DNA of 64,000 nucleotides from Actinacidiphila acididurans (GCF_016918855.1 NZ_JADKYB010000009.1:124001-188000); one strand, 5' to 3'; shown: positions 1 to 8,993, counted from the stretch's first letter. Numbers and translations: made by a program. The notes: generated from the sequence alone by a model not told the origin.

Positions 1-1
1 C

Positions 2-1234
2 GCGCTCAGCAGCCTGCAGGGGGTGCCGCTGGAGCTGTGGTCGGACAACGACGTGCAGCTGCTGGTGTGCCTGACGCTGCTGATCGCCTCGGCCGGCTTC
101 GGCCGGGTGGAGGAGGCCAACGGCACCCAGCTGACCGTCGACCACGTCGCGTTCATGCTGGAGCGGGTCCGCTGCGGCTACACCGCGGTCCTGCCCGCCC
201 CCGCGATCCGCGCCGCCCGCAGCGCGCGGGTGGCCGACCTGCACGCCCTGGCCGCCGCGTTGCGCGAGCACCGCACCGCCGTGGGCGGCTCCGCGCAGCT
301 CTACCGCGAGATCCACGGCGCCCTGATGCACAAGATCGAGCGGGTCGCGGCCCCGGCCGGCGACCCGGCACGCGCCGCGCAGGAGGCGATCGCCGCCGCC
401 CTGCGCCGAGACCTGCCGCTGACCGGCACCACCTTGGACGAGCTCGCCACCGGCCTTGCCGCGGACGCGGGCTGGCTGGCCCGCCCGCACGGCGCGTACG
501 GCACGGGCCTGGAGGCCCTGGTGCACGCCACCGTGGCCGCGGCCGCCACCACGTTCGCCGCGGACTTCGCGATGAGCCGCGGCATGCGGTTCCTGCCGGA
601 GCTGATCAGCGCGCTGCGCGCCAAGCAGTGGGCGCGGATCTGCGAGTGGGACATCACCCGCTACTTCTGCTGCGTGGTGCCCGGTCCCGGCGCGGCCGCC
701 CACTTCGGTGACTCGCTGCCCGCGGTCGCCGACACCGCCTGGGCGATGTCCTCGCGGATGCAGTACAACTCCTGGCACTTCGTGCCCGGCAACCTGCCCC
801 GGGACGAGGCCGTGATCGCCCGCGACCACTTCGTGCCGCCCACCATCCCCGACATCGCCTTCCACTCCGACCAGCACCACCACGGGCACGTCAACAACAA
901 GGTGCGGTTCTCCATCCGCTCCCCGCAGGCCGTCACCGTCGACGGGCGGCGCTTCAACGGCTTCATCGACCTGCGGCTGCTGCGCTGCGAGGGCCCGCCG
1001 TTCACCGAACAGGACCTGCTGGCCGCCCACCGCGTCTCGGCGTTCCTCGCGGCCGCCACCGGCGCCGCAGCCGCCCTTGCCGCCGCCGGGCAGAGCGTGG
1101 AGGTCACCGCGTTCGACTCCGCCTGGCACTGGCGGACCGTCACCGGCACCCCCACCCGCGACACCCCCACCCGCGACACCTCCGCCCCTGCGGCTTCCGG
1201 CGCCGCGTCCTCCGGGCAGGCCCGCCGTGGGTGA
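2..1234 (+). CDS. Unassigned protein of the hydrazine cassette (KinJ/FzmP position), 5' partial
   Basis: The reading frame is open to the left edge, so the N-terminus lies outside the window; a GTG at 23 is in frame but has no clear ribosome site. About 410 residues are visible, mostly helical and alanine-rich, with no recognised domain. A conserved-looking patch near residues 285-300 (FHSDQHHHGHVNNK) is rich in histidine and could bind a metal. The C-terminal tail is low complexity (a TRDTP repeat) and is probably not functional. The identification rests on position: it directly precedes and overlaps (8 nt) an amidase, followed by glutamine synthetase, fumarate-lyase and GNAT genes, as kinJ precedes kinK-L-M-N. 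The kinJ/fzmP product is, as I recall, the member of the cassette without an assigned fold, and has been a candidate for the N-N bond-forming step. That role is inference here. Confidence 0.65.
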   Translation, partial: ALSSLQGVPLELWSDNDVQLLVCLTLLIASAGFGRVEEANGTQLTVDHVAFMLERVRCGYTAVLPAPAIRAARSARVADLHALAAALREHRTAVGGSAQLYREIHGALMHKIERVAAPAGDPARAAQEAIAAALRRDLPLTGTTLDELATGLAADAGWLARPHGAYGTGLEALVHATVAAAATTFAADFAMSRGMRFLPELISALRAKQWARICEWDITRYFCCVVPGPGAAAHFGDSLPAVADTAWAMSSRMQYNSWHFVPGNLPRDEAVIARDHFVPPTIPDIAFHSDQHHHGHVNNKVRFSIRSPQAVTVDGRRFNGFIDLRLLRCEGPPFTEQDLLAAHRVSAFLAAATGAAAALAAAGQSVEVTAFDSAWHWRTVTGTPTRDTPTRDTSAPAASGAASSGQARRG

Positions 1235-2666
1235 CGAACCCGGCGGCGGGATCGCCGCCACCCGCCGGCGCCTGATCGAGGGGGAGCTGAGCGTGGCCGA
1301 GCACGTGCAGGCCACGCTCACCGCGATCGGTGAGCAGGACCGCCTCGGCGCGTTCGTCGCGGTCGCGGGGGAGGAGGCGCTGGCCGCGGCGGAGAAGGCC
1401 GACGCCCGTATCCGGGAACTGGGCGCCGACGCCTGGCGGGACATGCCGCTGCTGGGCGTGACTGTCTCGGTCAAGGACCTGCTGCAGACCCAGGACCTGC
1501 CCACCCGGCGCGGTTCGCTGGCCCGCAACGACCGGGCCCGCGCCGACGCGCCGGCCGTGGCCCGGCTGCGCGCGGCCGGCGCGATCGTGGTCGGCAAGAC
1601 CACCACGTCGGAGTACGGCTGGAGCGCCTCGACCCTCTCCCGGGTCACCCCGCCCACCCGCAACCCCTACGATCCGGCGCTGAGCGCCGGGGGTTCCACC
1701 GGCGGCGGGGCCGCAGCGGTGGCCACCGGGCTGTGCCAGGCCTCGCTGGGCACCGACGGCGCCGGCTCCATCCGTATCCCCGCCGCCTTTTGCGGGGTCG
1801 TGGGCTACAAGCCCTCCTACGGGCGGCTGCCGTACGCCCCGAACAGCGTGGACCGCCTGGCCCACCAGGGCCCGCTGACGGCTACGGTGGCCGATGCGGC
1901 GCTGATCGCGCAGGCCGCGGCCGGCCCGCACCCGGCCGACCCCGACTCCGCCCTGGGGTCCTTGGACCGGCCCCGCGACGGCCGGACCCTGCGCGTGGGC
2001 TGGATCGACTTCGAGGGCACCGCACCGCAGATCGCCCGCCTGGCCGGCCGGGCCCGCCAGGCGCTGGCCGCGGCCGGCCACCGGGTGGAGGACACGGCGA
2101 TCACCTGCGCCGGCCTGTATCCGGCGCTGGTGGACATCCTGGCCGCCGCCGAGGCCGCCGGCACCCCGCCGCAGGCCGAGCAGTGGTGCGACCCGGGCCG
2201 CCTGGAGATCGTCCGCTACGGCCGTACCCTCAGCGGCGCCGACGTCATGCGCGCCGAAGAGGTACGGCAACAGTTGCGGGCCGAACTGCGCGCCCTGATG
2301 GACCGCTACGACCTGCTGGCGATGGCCACCGTGCCGATCGAGCCGTTCGCCGCGGACGCCATCGGCCCCCACTGGGCCGCCGACCCCCGTGACCTGCTGT
2401 GGCTGTCGTGGGCGCCGGCCGCGTACCCGTTCAACATGAGCGGGCAGCCCGCGGTGTCGGTGCCCGCCGGCCTGACCCGCGCCGGCCTGCCCGCCGGCGT
2501 GCAGCTGGTCGGCCCGGTCGGCGAGGACGACCTGGTCCTGGCCGCCGCCCACCGCCTGCAGGCCGACCTGGGCCCGCTGCCGCCCCCGCCCCCCGCCCCG
2601 GCCCTGCACACCGTGACGGCCGCGGCGGCCACCGTTCCCGTACTCCCCGGCGAAAGGACGCCCTGA
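1227..2666 (+). CDS. Amidase-signature hydrolase (KinK/FzmO-like)
   Basis: A 479-residue amidase-signature enzyme. The Ser-cisSer-Lys triad is visible as K83 (VSVKDLL), S157 (GGSTGGG) and S181 (GTDGAGSIRIP); the 24-residue spacing between the serines is typical of the family. I chose the GTG at 1227 because it overlaps the previous stop by 8 nt, as expected for translational coupling; the longer upstream frame is the previous gene read out of frame. In the kinamycin and fosfazinomycin pathways the homologous amidase is thought to remove the acetyl group from glutamyl-acetylhydrazine, leaving glutamylhydrazine. The order of neighbours supports that role. On sequence alone it could be any small-amide hydrolase. 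Confidence 0.87.
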   Translation: MGDEPGGGIAATRRRLIEGELSVAEHVQATLTAIGEQDRLGAFVAVAGEEALAAAEKADARIRELGADAWRDMPLLGVTVSVKDLLQTQDLPTRRGSLARNDRARADAPAVARLRAAGAIVVGKTTTSEYGWSASTLSRVTPPTRNPYDPALSAGGSTGGGAAAVATGLCQASLGTDGAGSIRIPAAFCGVVGYKPSYGRLPYAPNSVDRLAHQGPLTATVADAALIAQAAAGPHPADPDSALGSLDRPRDGRTLRVGWIDFEGTAPQIARLAGRARQALAAAGHRVEDTAITCAGLYPALVDILAAAEAAGTPPQAEQWCDPGRLEIVRYGRTLSGADVMRAEEVRQQLRAELRALMDRYDLLAMATVPIEPFAADAIGPHWAADPRDLLWLSWAPAAYPFNMSGQPAVSVPAGLTRAGLPAGVQLVGPVGEDDLVLAAAHRLQADLGPLPPPPPAPALHTVTAAAATVPVLPGERTP

Positions 2667-2669
2667 GCC

Positions 2670-4190
2670 ATGTACACCAGGTCCTGGACCTCCCTGTCCG
2701 CGCAGGGCAGCGTCGGGCGTCCCTCCTTCGTCGCCGACCACGGCCTGTGGGACGACGCACAACTGGCCGCCGCCGAACGCGTCGAGGCCGCCCTGTCGGG
2801 CGTCGACCTGGTGCGGGTGGCCTTCGGCGACCCGCACGGCCTGGCCCGCTCCAAGACCCTGACCGCCCAGGCGTTCGCCGCCGTGCTGCGCAACGGCATG
2901 AACTTCAGCCCCGGCCCGTTCCTGTTCGACACCGGCCACGCGGTCGCGGTGGACTTCCTGGGCACCGACCCCGGGGTCGGCGTCGACGAGATCACCGGCG
3001 CCGGGAACTTCATCGCCGTCCCCGACCCGCTGACCTTCCAGCTGCTGCCCGGCGACGCCCCCCGCACCGCGTGGGTGATCGCCGACGAGTACCTGCGCGA
3101 CGGCAGTGCGCATCCGCTGTCCTCCCGCGCGGTGCTGCGGCGCGTCCTGGCCGGCTACCAGGAGCGGGGACTTGCCCCGGCGGTGGGCCTGGAGGTCGAG
3201 TGGTACCTGACCCGGCGTCTGGACGACGAGCCGGGCAACGCCGGCAACGGCTTCGGCCTGCAGGGCCAGGCGCCCCGGGTGGCCGCCGTCAACGCCGGCT
3301 ACCAGTTCAACCTCGACGCCCACTACGACACGATCGCCCCCCTGACCGACCCGCTGGCGCTGCACCTGCTCCAGCTCGGGCTGCCGCTGCGCTCCATGGA
3401 GCACGAATCCGGGCCCGGCCAGGTCGAGACCACCTTCAGCCCCATGGCGGCCCTGGACGCCGCCGACGCGATGCTGCTCTTCCGCACCTACGCCAAGCAG
3501 TTCTGCGCGCGGCGCGGCCACCACGCCTCGTTCATGTCCCAGCCCGCCCTGCCGGCCGCCGACCCCAGCGGCTGGCACCTGAACCAGTCCGTCACCGAGA
3601 CCGCCACCGGCCGCAACATCTTCGCCGCCGAGGGCCCCTCCGGTGGCGTGTCGCCCGACAGCAAGGCCTACGCCGACGGCCTGCTGGCCTGGGTACGGGA
3701 CCTGTTCGTGCTGTCGGTGCCCACCGTCAACGGCTACCGGCGCCTTGACGCCCAGCACACCCTGGCCCCCACCCGCATCGGCTGGCGCGTGGAGGATCGC
3801 AGCGCCCTGCTGCGCGTGGTCGGCACCGGCGCCGGCGCCCACATCGAGAACCGCATGGGCGAACCCTGCGCCAACCCCTACCTGAACATCGCCGCCCAGC
3901 TCTTCGCCGGCCTGGACGGCCTGACCACCGGCGCCGCACCCGCCGAGACCACCGCCACCACCGCCGGCGGCGCGCCGGACGCGGACCTGGTGCCGCAGTC
4001 GCTGCGCGAGTCGCTGGCCGCCTTCCGCGCCGGCCGCGCCGGCCGGTTGCTGGGCGAACCGCTGGCGGCCTGCCTGGCCAAGCTCAAGGAGAGCGAACTG
4101 GCCCGCTACGAGGCCTGGTGCACCCACACCCCGCCCGCCCCGGGCCAGGTCACCCAATGGGAGCACCGCGAGTACTTCGGCGCGTACTGA
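2670..4190 (+). CDS. Glutamine synthetase-like ligase (KinL/FzmN-like)
   Basis: A 506-residue protein of the glutamine synthetase catalytic family, longer than many GlnA proteins because of an N-terminal extension. Visible motifs include VGLEVEWYL near residue 172, in the first glutamate-bearing strand of the active site, and NRMGEPCANPYL near 393. The ATG at 2670 is 3 nt after the amidase stop and has a GAAAGGA ribosome site inside the amidase end. A dedicated glutamine synthetase homologue in this cassette is known to join acetylhydrazine to the gamma-carboxyl of glutamate, which then carries the hydrazine unit. Placement next to an amidase and a fumarate lyase argues against a housekeeping glnA. 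A gamma-glutamyl-polyamine synthetase is the main alternative. Confidence 0.87.
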   Translation: MYTRSWTSLSAQGSVGRPSFVADHGLWDDAQLAAAERVEAALSGVDLVRVAFGDPHGLARSKTLTAQAFAAVLRNGMNFSPGPFLFDTGHAVAVDFLGTDPGVGVDEITGAGNFIAVPDPLTFQLLPGDAPRTAWVIADEYLRDGSAHPLSSRAVLRRVLAGYQERGLAPAVGLEVEWYLTRRLDDEPGNAGNGFGLQGQAPRVAAVNAGYQFNLDAHYDTIAPLTDPLALHLLQLGLPLRSMEHESGPGQVETTFSPMAALDAADAMLLFRTYAKQFCARRGHHASFMSQPALPAADPSGWHLNQSVTETATGRNIFAAEGPSGGVSPDSKAYADGLLAWVRDLFVLSVPTVNGYRRLDAQHTLAPTRIGWRVEDRSALLRVVGTGAGAHIENRMGEPCANPYLNIAAQLFAGLDGLTTGAAPAETTATTAGGAPDADLVPQSLRESLAAFRAGRAGRLLGEPLAACLAKLKESELARYEAWCTHTPPAPGQVTQWEHREYFGAY

Positions 4191-4192
4191 CA

Positions 4193-4340
4193 CCCCGACC
4201 GGCCCCGATGTCCCGACCGGCCCCGACCGGCCCCGACCGGCCCCGACCGGCCTCGTACTGCCCCGATGCCCCGATGCCCCGATGCCCCGATGCCCCGATG
4301 CCTTGACGACCTGACGACCTGACGACCTGACGACCCGAAG
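4193..4340. repeat. Intergenic short tandem repeats in the hydrazine cassette
   Basis: The whole gap between the glutamine synthetase and lyase genes is built of three short tandem repeats. CCCCGACCGG-type 10-mers run from 4193 to about 4250. Five perfect copies of CCCCGATG lie at 4261-4300. ACCTGACG copies with diverged ends lie at 4301-4340. The 8- and 10-bp units are not multiples of three and fill only non-coding DNA. The unit length suggests slippage-driven growth. An effect on expression of the lyase, whose GAAGG ribosome site lies at the right end, is possible but not shown. Confidence 0.95.
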
Positions 4341-4348
4341 GCTGTGTC

Positions 4349-5635
4349 ATGATCCCTCGCTATACGCTGCCCGAGATGGCCGAGCTGTTCTCCGACCAGA
4401 ACCGTTACGCGACCTGGGTCCGGGTGGAGATCCTGGCCTCCGAGGCACAGGTACGGCTCGGGCGGGTGCCCGAGGAAGCCGTCAAGGACATGCGGCGGGC
4501 GAAAGTGCCGCTGCCCGCGCGGGTCGCGGAGATCGAGAAGGAACGCGACCACGAGGTCCTGTCGTTCCTGGCCGCGTTCTGCGAGGACATGCCCGAGTCC
4601 TCGGCGGCGTGGGTGCATCTGGGCATGACCAGCTACGACCTGGTCGACACCGCCTTGGGTCACACCCTGGGCCGGGCGACGGACCTGCTGTCGGGTGCGG
4701 CGCGGCGGCTGCGGCGGGTGCTGGTGGAGCGGGCGCTGGAGCACTGGGACACGGTGATGGTCGGCCGTACCCACGGCATTCACGCCGAGCCGACCACCTT
4801 CGGCCACAAGCTGGCCGGGCACGCGTTCGCGGTGGAGCGTTCCCTGGGACGGCTGGCGGCAGCCCGTGAGGCGGTCGCGGTGGGCACCGTCTCCGGTTCG
4901 GTGGGCACCTACGGCCTGATCGACCCGTTCGTCGAGGCGCACGTGTGCCAGGCGCTGGGGCTGGGCATCGAGCCGGCCCCCAGCCAGGTGGTCGCCCGCG
5001 ACCGGCACGCGCAGCTGCTGCAGGCGGTGGCGCTGCTGGGGGCGTGCGTGGAGCAGATCGCCCTGGAGATGCGGCTGTTGCAGCGCACCGAGGTCCGCGA
5101 GGTGGAGGAGCCGCGCACCGGCGCCTACCAGGGCTCCAGCGCCATGCCGCACAAGCGCAACCCCACCACCAGCGAGCGCCTGGCCGGTCTTGCCCGGCTG
5201 CTGCGCGGCTACGCCACCGCCGGCCTGGAGAACGTGGCGCTGTGGCACGAACGCGACCTGGCCCACCAGTCGGTGGAGCGGGTCGTGCTGCCCGACGCAC
5301 TGTCGGTCGGCCACTTCCAGGCCACCGCGGCGGCCGACCTGGTCGCGCGGCTGACGGTGCACCCGGACCGGATGCGCGCGCACATCGACCACACCGACGG
5401 CCTGATCTACAGTTCCTCGGTGCTGGCCGAACTGCTGGGCACGGGCATGGAACGCGAGGCGGCCTACCGGGGCGTGCAGGCCGCCGCCAACCGTACGATC
5501 GCCACCGGCGAGCACTTCTCCGCCTCGCTCGCCAAGGACGGCATCGACCTGGGGGACCTGACCCCGCAGCGTTTCCTGACCAACCACGACGTGATCCGCG
5601 CCCGATTGGAGAATCTCCGTGACCTGGACGATTGA
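4349..5635 (+). CDS. Adenylosuccinate lyase-family enzyme (KinM/FzmR-like)
   Basis: A 428-residue member of the fumarase/aspartase superfamily. All three signature regions are visible: HLGMTSYDLVDTA near residue 90, GRTHGIHAEP near 140, and SSAMPHKRNP at 263-272, which contains the catalytic serine loop. It closely resembles PurB, but its setting between a glutamine synthetase and a GNAT gene indicates a specialised role. In the kinamycin/fosfazinomycin cassette the homologue eliminates fumarate from N-acetylhydrazinosuccinate to release acetylhydrazine. The start is the ATG at 4349 with GAAGG about 8 nt upstream. Its end overlaps the next gene by 17 nt. A housekeeping purB is unlikely, since no purine genes are nearby. 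Confidence 0.87.
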   Translation: MIPRYTLPEMAELFSDQNRYATWVRVEILASEAQVRLGRVPEEAVKDMRRAKVPLPARVAEIEKERDHEVLSFLAAFCEDMPESSAAWVHLGMTSYDLVDTALGHTLGRATDLLSGAARRLRRVLVERALEHWDTVMVGRTHGIHAEPTTFGHKLAGHAFAVERSLGRLAAAREAVAVGTVSGSVGTYGLIDPFVEAHVCQALGLGIEPAPSQVVARDRHAQLLQAVALLGACVEQIALEMRLLQRTEVREVEEPRTGAYQGSSAMPHKRNPTTSERLAGLARLLRGYATAGLENVALWHERDLAHQSVERVVLPDALSVGHFQATAAADLVARLTVHPDRMRAHIDHTDGLIYSSSVLAELLGTGMEREAAYRGVQAAANRTIATGEHFSASLAKDGIDLGDLTPQRFLTNHDVIRARLENLRDLDD

Positions 5636-6023
5636 CCGTGCCGACGGCGCGGACCTGGACCTGGACGAGGTCCTTGCGGTCTACCGCTCCTCCGGCCTGG
5701 GCGAGCGCCGCCCCATCCAGGACCGGGAACGGATGGCGCAGATGATCCGCCACGCCAACCTGATCCTGGTCGCCCGCGACCAGGACGGCACCCTGATCGG
5801 CATCGCCCGCAGCGTCTCGGACTTCTCCTACGTCACCTACCTGTCCGACATCGCGGTCGCCGCCTCCCACCAGCGCTCCGGCATCGGCCGCGCCCTGATC
5901 GACGCCACCGCCAAGCAGGCCCCCGACGCCAAGATCGTCCTGCTGTCCGCCCCGGCCGCGACCGCCTACTACCCGCACATCGGCTTCACCGCCCACAACT
6001 CCGCCTGGGTCCGCACCCCCTGA
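5619..6023 (+). CDS. GNAT N-acetyltransferase (KinN/FzmQ-like)
   Basis: A 134-residue single-domain GNAT acetyltransferase. The acetyl-CoA pyrophosphate loop is QRSGIGRAL near residues 87-95, followed by a YPHIGF motif typical of the C-terminal half. The GTG at 5619 lies within the lyase gene (17-nt overlap), so the two are translationally coupled. In the hydrazine cassette this enzyme acetylates hydrazinosuccinate before the lyase step, protecting the terminal nitrogen. It is the last gene of the plus-strand run; the next gene faces the other way, so the cluster border lies near 6030. Confidence 0.83.
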   Translation: MTWTIDRADGADLDLDEVLAVYRSSGLGERRPIQDRERMAQMIRHANLILVARDQDGTLIGIARSVSDFSYVTYLSDIAVAASHQRSGIGRALIDATAKQAPDAKIVLLSAPAATAYYPHIGFTAHNSAWVRTP

Positions 6024-6071
6024 CCCCATCCCCGGCGCGCCCGGCCCCGGCGTGTTGTCCGCCTTCGCCGG

Positions 6072-7574
6072 TCAGCGCAGGCGCTTGATGTCGCCGCGGG
6101 TGCGGTAGAAGGCGCCGCGGGTGGCGGGGTGGAGCTCGGTTACCAGATAACGGGCGCCGGCCACGCGGATGTCCTTGGGGAACTGCACGTGCCAGGCCGG
6201 GTCGTAACCGGGGGTCAGGACCCGCACCCGGGTACGGGCCCCCTCCTGGTAGCACTCGACGATCACCCCGCCCGCCCCGGCCCCGGCCCCGGCCCCTGTT
6301 ACGTGGACGGTGCTCACCGCGTTCATGGCGTCGGCGGCCGCCACGGTCTCGACCACCGGGGCGGGCTCCACCCGCTGCCAGCCGGTGGCCTTGATGTCGG
6401 CGGTGTCGGGCCGCTGCCCGGCCCGGGCCTGGCGCACCGCGGTCTCGGTGGCGTCGATGCAGGCCAGCGACCCGTCGGTGGTGACCAGGTAGAGCCGCTC
6501 GTCGCGGTACTGCATGGAGTAGGCCGAGCCGCAGCCGGTGGCCAGCTTCCACAGGCGGGTGCCGTCGGCGGTGAAGCAGTACACCGAGGAGCAGTTGTCG
6601 CCGGCGAAGACGTAGCGGCCGTCGGGGGAGGTGGCGCAGGAGAAGACCGCGGCGTCGCAGCGGTAGCGGGCGCGCTCGGAGCCGTCGGCCTTGGCCAGGC
6701 GGTGCACGACGCCGCGGGAGGTGCCGGCGAAGACCTCGCCGGGTTCCTGCCAGCCGAACAGGACCTGGCCGTGGGTGGCGGCGGACCAGCGCGGCGCGCC
6801 GTCGCGGGCGCCGTACATGGCCACCCCGTGGGAGTCGCCGTGGTAGACGCCCTCGTCGTCGCAGCGCACCATCCAGGCGTGGGTGCCGCTGCCGGTGCGG
6901 CGCCACTGGAACTCGTCCTCGTGGTCCACGGTGGTCACCCCGCCCCGGGCGTCGGAGACGCCCAGGACGCCGTCGTGGATGTCGAGCCAGAAGATGTCGA
7001 CGTCCTCGGCTATCTCGTACGCCACGTGCGGGACCTTGCCGCTCAGGTCGTACACCCGCCCGTCGTCGCAGCCGGCGTAGATCCAGAAGTCGTCGGCGAC
7101 GATGCACTTGACGCCGTCGGGCAGCCCGAACCGGCCGGTGACCCGCCCGTCGTGGGCGAGGGTGAACACGTCGCCGGCCTGGTTGCCCACCCACACGTGG
7201 TCGTCGTCCACGAAGATCCCGAACGCGGCCGCCCCGGAGCGGAACCGCCACAGCAGCGGCGCCTGCTCGGCGGTGGAGCGCCGGCTGACGATCTCCCGCC
7301 GCGTCACCGGCCGCCGCTTGCGCACCCCGCGCACGGCAGGGGCGTACCCCTTGCGGACCTTCGCGCCGATCTTCTTGGCCGCCTCGGCCTCCGCCTTGCG
7401 CACGTCCGGGTACGTGGTGGTCCTGGTCTGCCCCGGCTCGCCGATCCGCCCGAAGGTGACCGTCACCTCGGTCCCGGCCCGCACCACCTCGTAGAACTTG
7501 TGCGAGCCCCCGCCCTCCTCGGACAGCTCCAGATACGTCGACGAGACGGAGGCGGTGGCGGCGTCAGCGGACAC
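6072..7574 (-). CDS. WGR-domain protein with C-terminal beta-propeller
   Basis: About 500 residues. The N-terminal ~75 residues (FYEVVRAG, VTVTFGRIGEPGQ, AAKKIGAKVRKGY) are a WGR domain, a small fold found in PARPs and in bacterial MolR-like proteins. The rest carries repeated blade-like strands (for example WVGNQAGDVFTL, FAGTSRGVVHRL, YVFAGDNCSSVYCF) typical of a PQQ/WD-type beta-propeller. There is no signal peptide. I prefer the GTG at 7574 because AAGGGG lies 8 nt upstream; an in-frame GTG at 7598 has no good ribosome site. A short run of GA repeats near the C-terminus looks like a linker. The function is unknown; the family is common in Streptomyces and this copy stands alone. Confidence 0.8.
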   Translation of the reverse strand: MSADAATASVSSTYLELSEEGGGSHKFYEVVRAGTEVTVTFGRIGEPGQTRTTTYPDVRKAEAEAAKKIGAKVRKGYAPAVRGVRKRRPVTRREIVSRRSTAEQAPLLWRFRSGAAAFGIFVDDDHVWVGNQAGDVFTLAHDGRVTGRFGLPDGVKCIVADDFWIYAGCDDGRVYDLSGKVPHVAYEIAEDVDIFWLDIHDGVLGVSDARGGVTTVDHEDEFQWRRTGSGTHAWMVRCDDEGVYHGDSHGVAMYGARDGAPRWSAATHGQVLFGWQEPGEVFAGTSRGVVHRLAKADGSERARYRCDAAVFSCATSPDGRYVFAGDNCSSVYCFTADGTRLWKLATGCGSAYSMQYRDERLYLVTTDGSLACIDATETAVRQARAGQRPDTADIKATGWQRVEPAPVVETVAAADAMNAVSTVHVTGAGAGAGAGGVIVECYQEGARTRVRVLTPGYDPAWHVQFPKDIRVAGARYLVTELHPATRGAFYRTRGDIKRLR

Positions 7575-7735
7575 GGCTGTCCCCTTCAAGAAGGTCACGG
7601 AAGTACGGCGAACGGTCAGGTGGTCATACCGTCACACGGCCGGAAAAGGCCGGGTGCCGGCCCCAAGGAGCCTGCGTCCGGCGGTCCTTGGCGACACGAG
7701 ATGACCGTAGCCTCCGCCACTGACAGTGCCCCGGT

Positions 7736-8986
7736 TCAGCGGGCGTGCTCCCGTACCGCCCCGGGGACGGCCCCCGGGAGCGCCCCGGCCGGCGTGGCGC
7801 CGGGCAGGACGTGGGCGGGGGTTTCGCGGTGGGCCAAGGCGATCGCGCCCAGGACTTCGGCGCGGGTGCCCAGGGCGCCGGGCACGACGCGGACCGAGCG
7901 GTTCAGGGGCGGGGACAGCTCCCGTGCGAGGGTGGCGCGGATTCCTTCCAGGAGGGGTTCGCCGGCGGTGCCGGTGCGGCCGCCGACGACGATCAGGCGG
8001 GGGTCGAGCATGGTGCACAGGCCCGACAGCGCGTGACCGACGGCGCGGCCGGCGTCCTCCACGGCGCGCAGGGCGCCGACATCGCCGGCGGCGGTCAGCC
8101 GCAGGACGTCGTCCAGGGTGGTGTCCGGCCCCCTGGCCTGGGACAGGGCCAGGGCCAGGGCGCGGCCGCCGGCGACGGTCTCCAGGCAGCCGCGGTTGCC
8201 GCAGCGGCACACGTAGCCGTCCGGGGCGACCACGACGTGCCCCAGTTCCCCGGCGGTGCCGGTGGCGCCCTCGTGGACCTGCCCTTTGAGGATGATTCCG
8301 GAGCCGACGCCGTCGGAGAGCATCACGTACACGAAGTCGTCCACGCCCCGCCCGGCGCCGAACATCCATTCCGCGACCGCGCCGAGGTTGGCGTCGTTGC
8401 CCACGTGGACCGGCAGGTGAAGGCGGCGGTGCCATTCGCCTGCCACGTCCACGTCGTCCCAGCCCTTGAGGGGGGAGGGGGAGGCGAGGGTGCCCGAGCC
8501 GTGCCGGACCGGCGCGGAGACGGCCACGCCCAGGCCGACCATGCGCGAGGCCGGCAGGTCCAGCTGTTCCAGCAGCCGCAGCGCGGCCCGGTGGGCGTAG
8601 CCGAAGGAGTCGCGGACGTGCTCGTCGACGGCCACGTCGCGCTGTTCCTCGGCCAGGACGGTGCACGAGAGGTCGGCGACGGCGACCCGGACGCTGTCGT
8701 GCCCGAAGTGGACGCCGAGGTAGCCGCCCGAGCCGGGGTTGAGGGTCAGCAGGGTGGCCGGGCGCCCGCCGTTGGGGGAGACCGGCAGCGGCTGCTGGTC
8801 GGTGCGTTCCACCAGCAGGTCCTCGGCGAGGAGGTCGGCGACCAGGCTGGAGACCGTGGTGCGCGACAGCCCGGTCAGCCGGACGATGTCCGCGCGGCTG
8901 GCCGCCCCGCGGCTTTGCACCGTCTGCAGCACCCGCAGCCGGTTGGTGCGGCGCAGACTCTCCAGCGACCCGGGCGCGTTCCCCAC
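7736..8986 (-). CDS. ROK-family transcriptional regulator
   Basis: A 416-residue ROK regulator. An N-terminal winged helix-turn-helix (residues ~10-65, SRADIVRLTGLSRTTVSSL) is followed by a sugar-kinase-like ROK domain with the zinc-ligand segment CRCGNRGCLE and the glycine-rich GVGSGI stretch. Such proteins sense sugars or sugar phosphates and repress or activate glycan-use genes. It is divergent from a secreted GH3 glycosidase, which is its most likely target. The GTG at 8986 lacks a ribosome site but has TAGGCT 7 nt upstream, which suggests a leaderless message. Confidence 0.9.
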   Translation of the reverse strand: MGNAPGSLESLRRTNRLRVLQTVQSRGAASRADIVRLTGLSRTTVSSLVADLLAEDLLVERTDQQPLPVSPNGGRPATLLTLNPGSGGYLGVHFGHDSVRVAVADLSCTVLAEEQRDVAVDEHVRDSFGYAHRAALRLLEQLDLPASRMVGLGVAVSAPVRHGSGTLASPSPLKGWDDVDVAGEWHRRLHLPVHVGNDANLGAVAEWMFGAGRGVDDFVYVMLSDGVGSGIILKGQVHEGATGTAGELGHVVVAPDGYVCRCGNRGCLETVAGGRALALALSQARGPDTTLDDVLRLTAAGDVGALRAVEDAGRAVGHALSGLCTMLDPRLIVVGGRTGTAGEPLLEGIRATLARELSPPLNRSVRVVPGALGTRAEVLGAIALAHRETPAHVLPGATPAGALPGAVPGAVREHAR

Positions 8987-8993
8987 GCAGCCC

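Noticed and set aside
1140..4193. A 1017-codon open frame on the minus strand, opposite the amidase and ligase genes
   Set aside because: It is low-complexity (G/A/Q/V/R-rich), lacks any motif and is antisense to two genes with clear catalytic motifs; a GC-bias shadow.
4193..4340. CRISPR array
   Set aside because: Units are 8-10 bp and contiguous, with no unique spacers and no cas genes.
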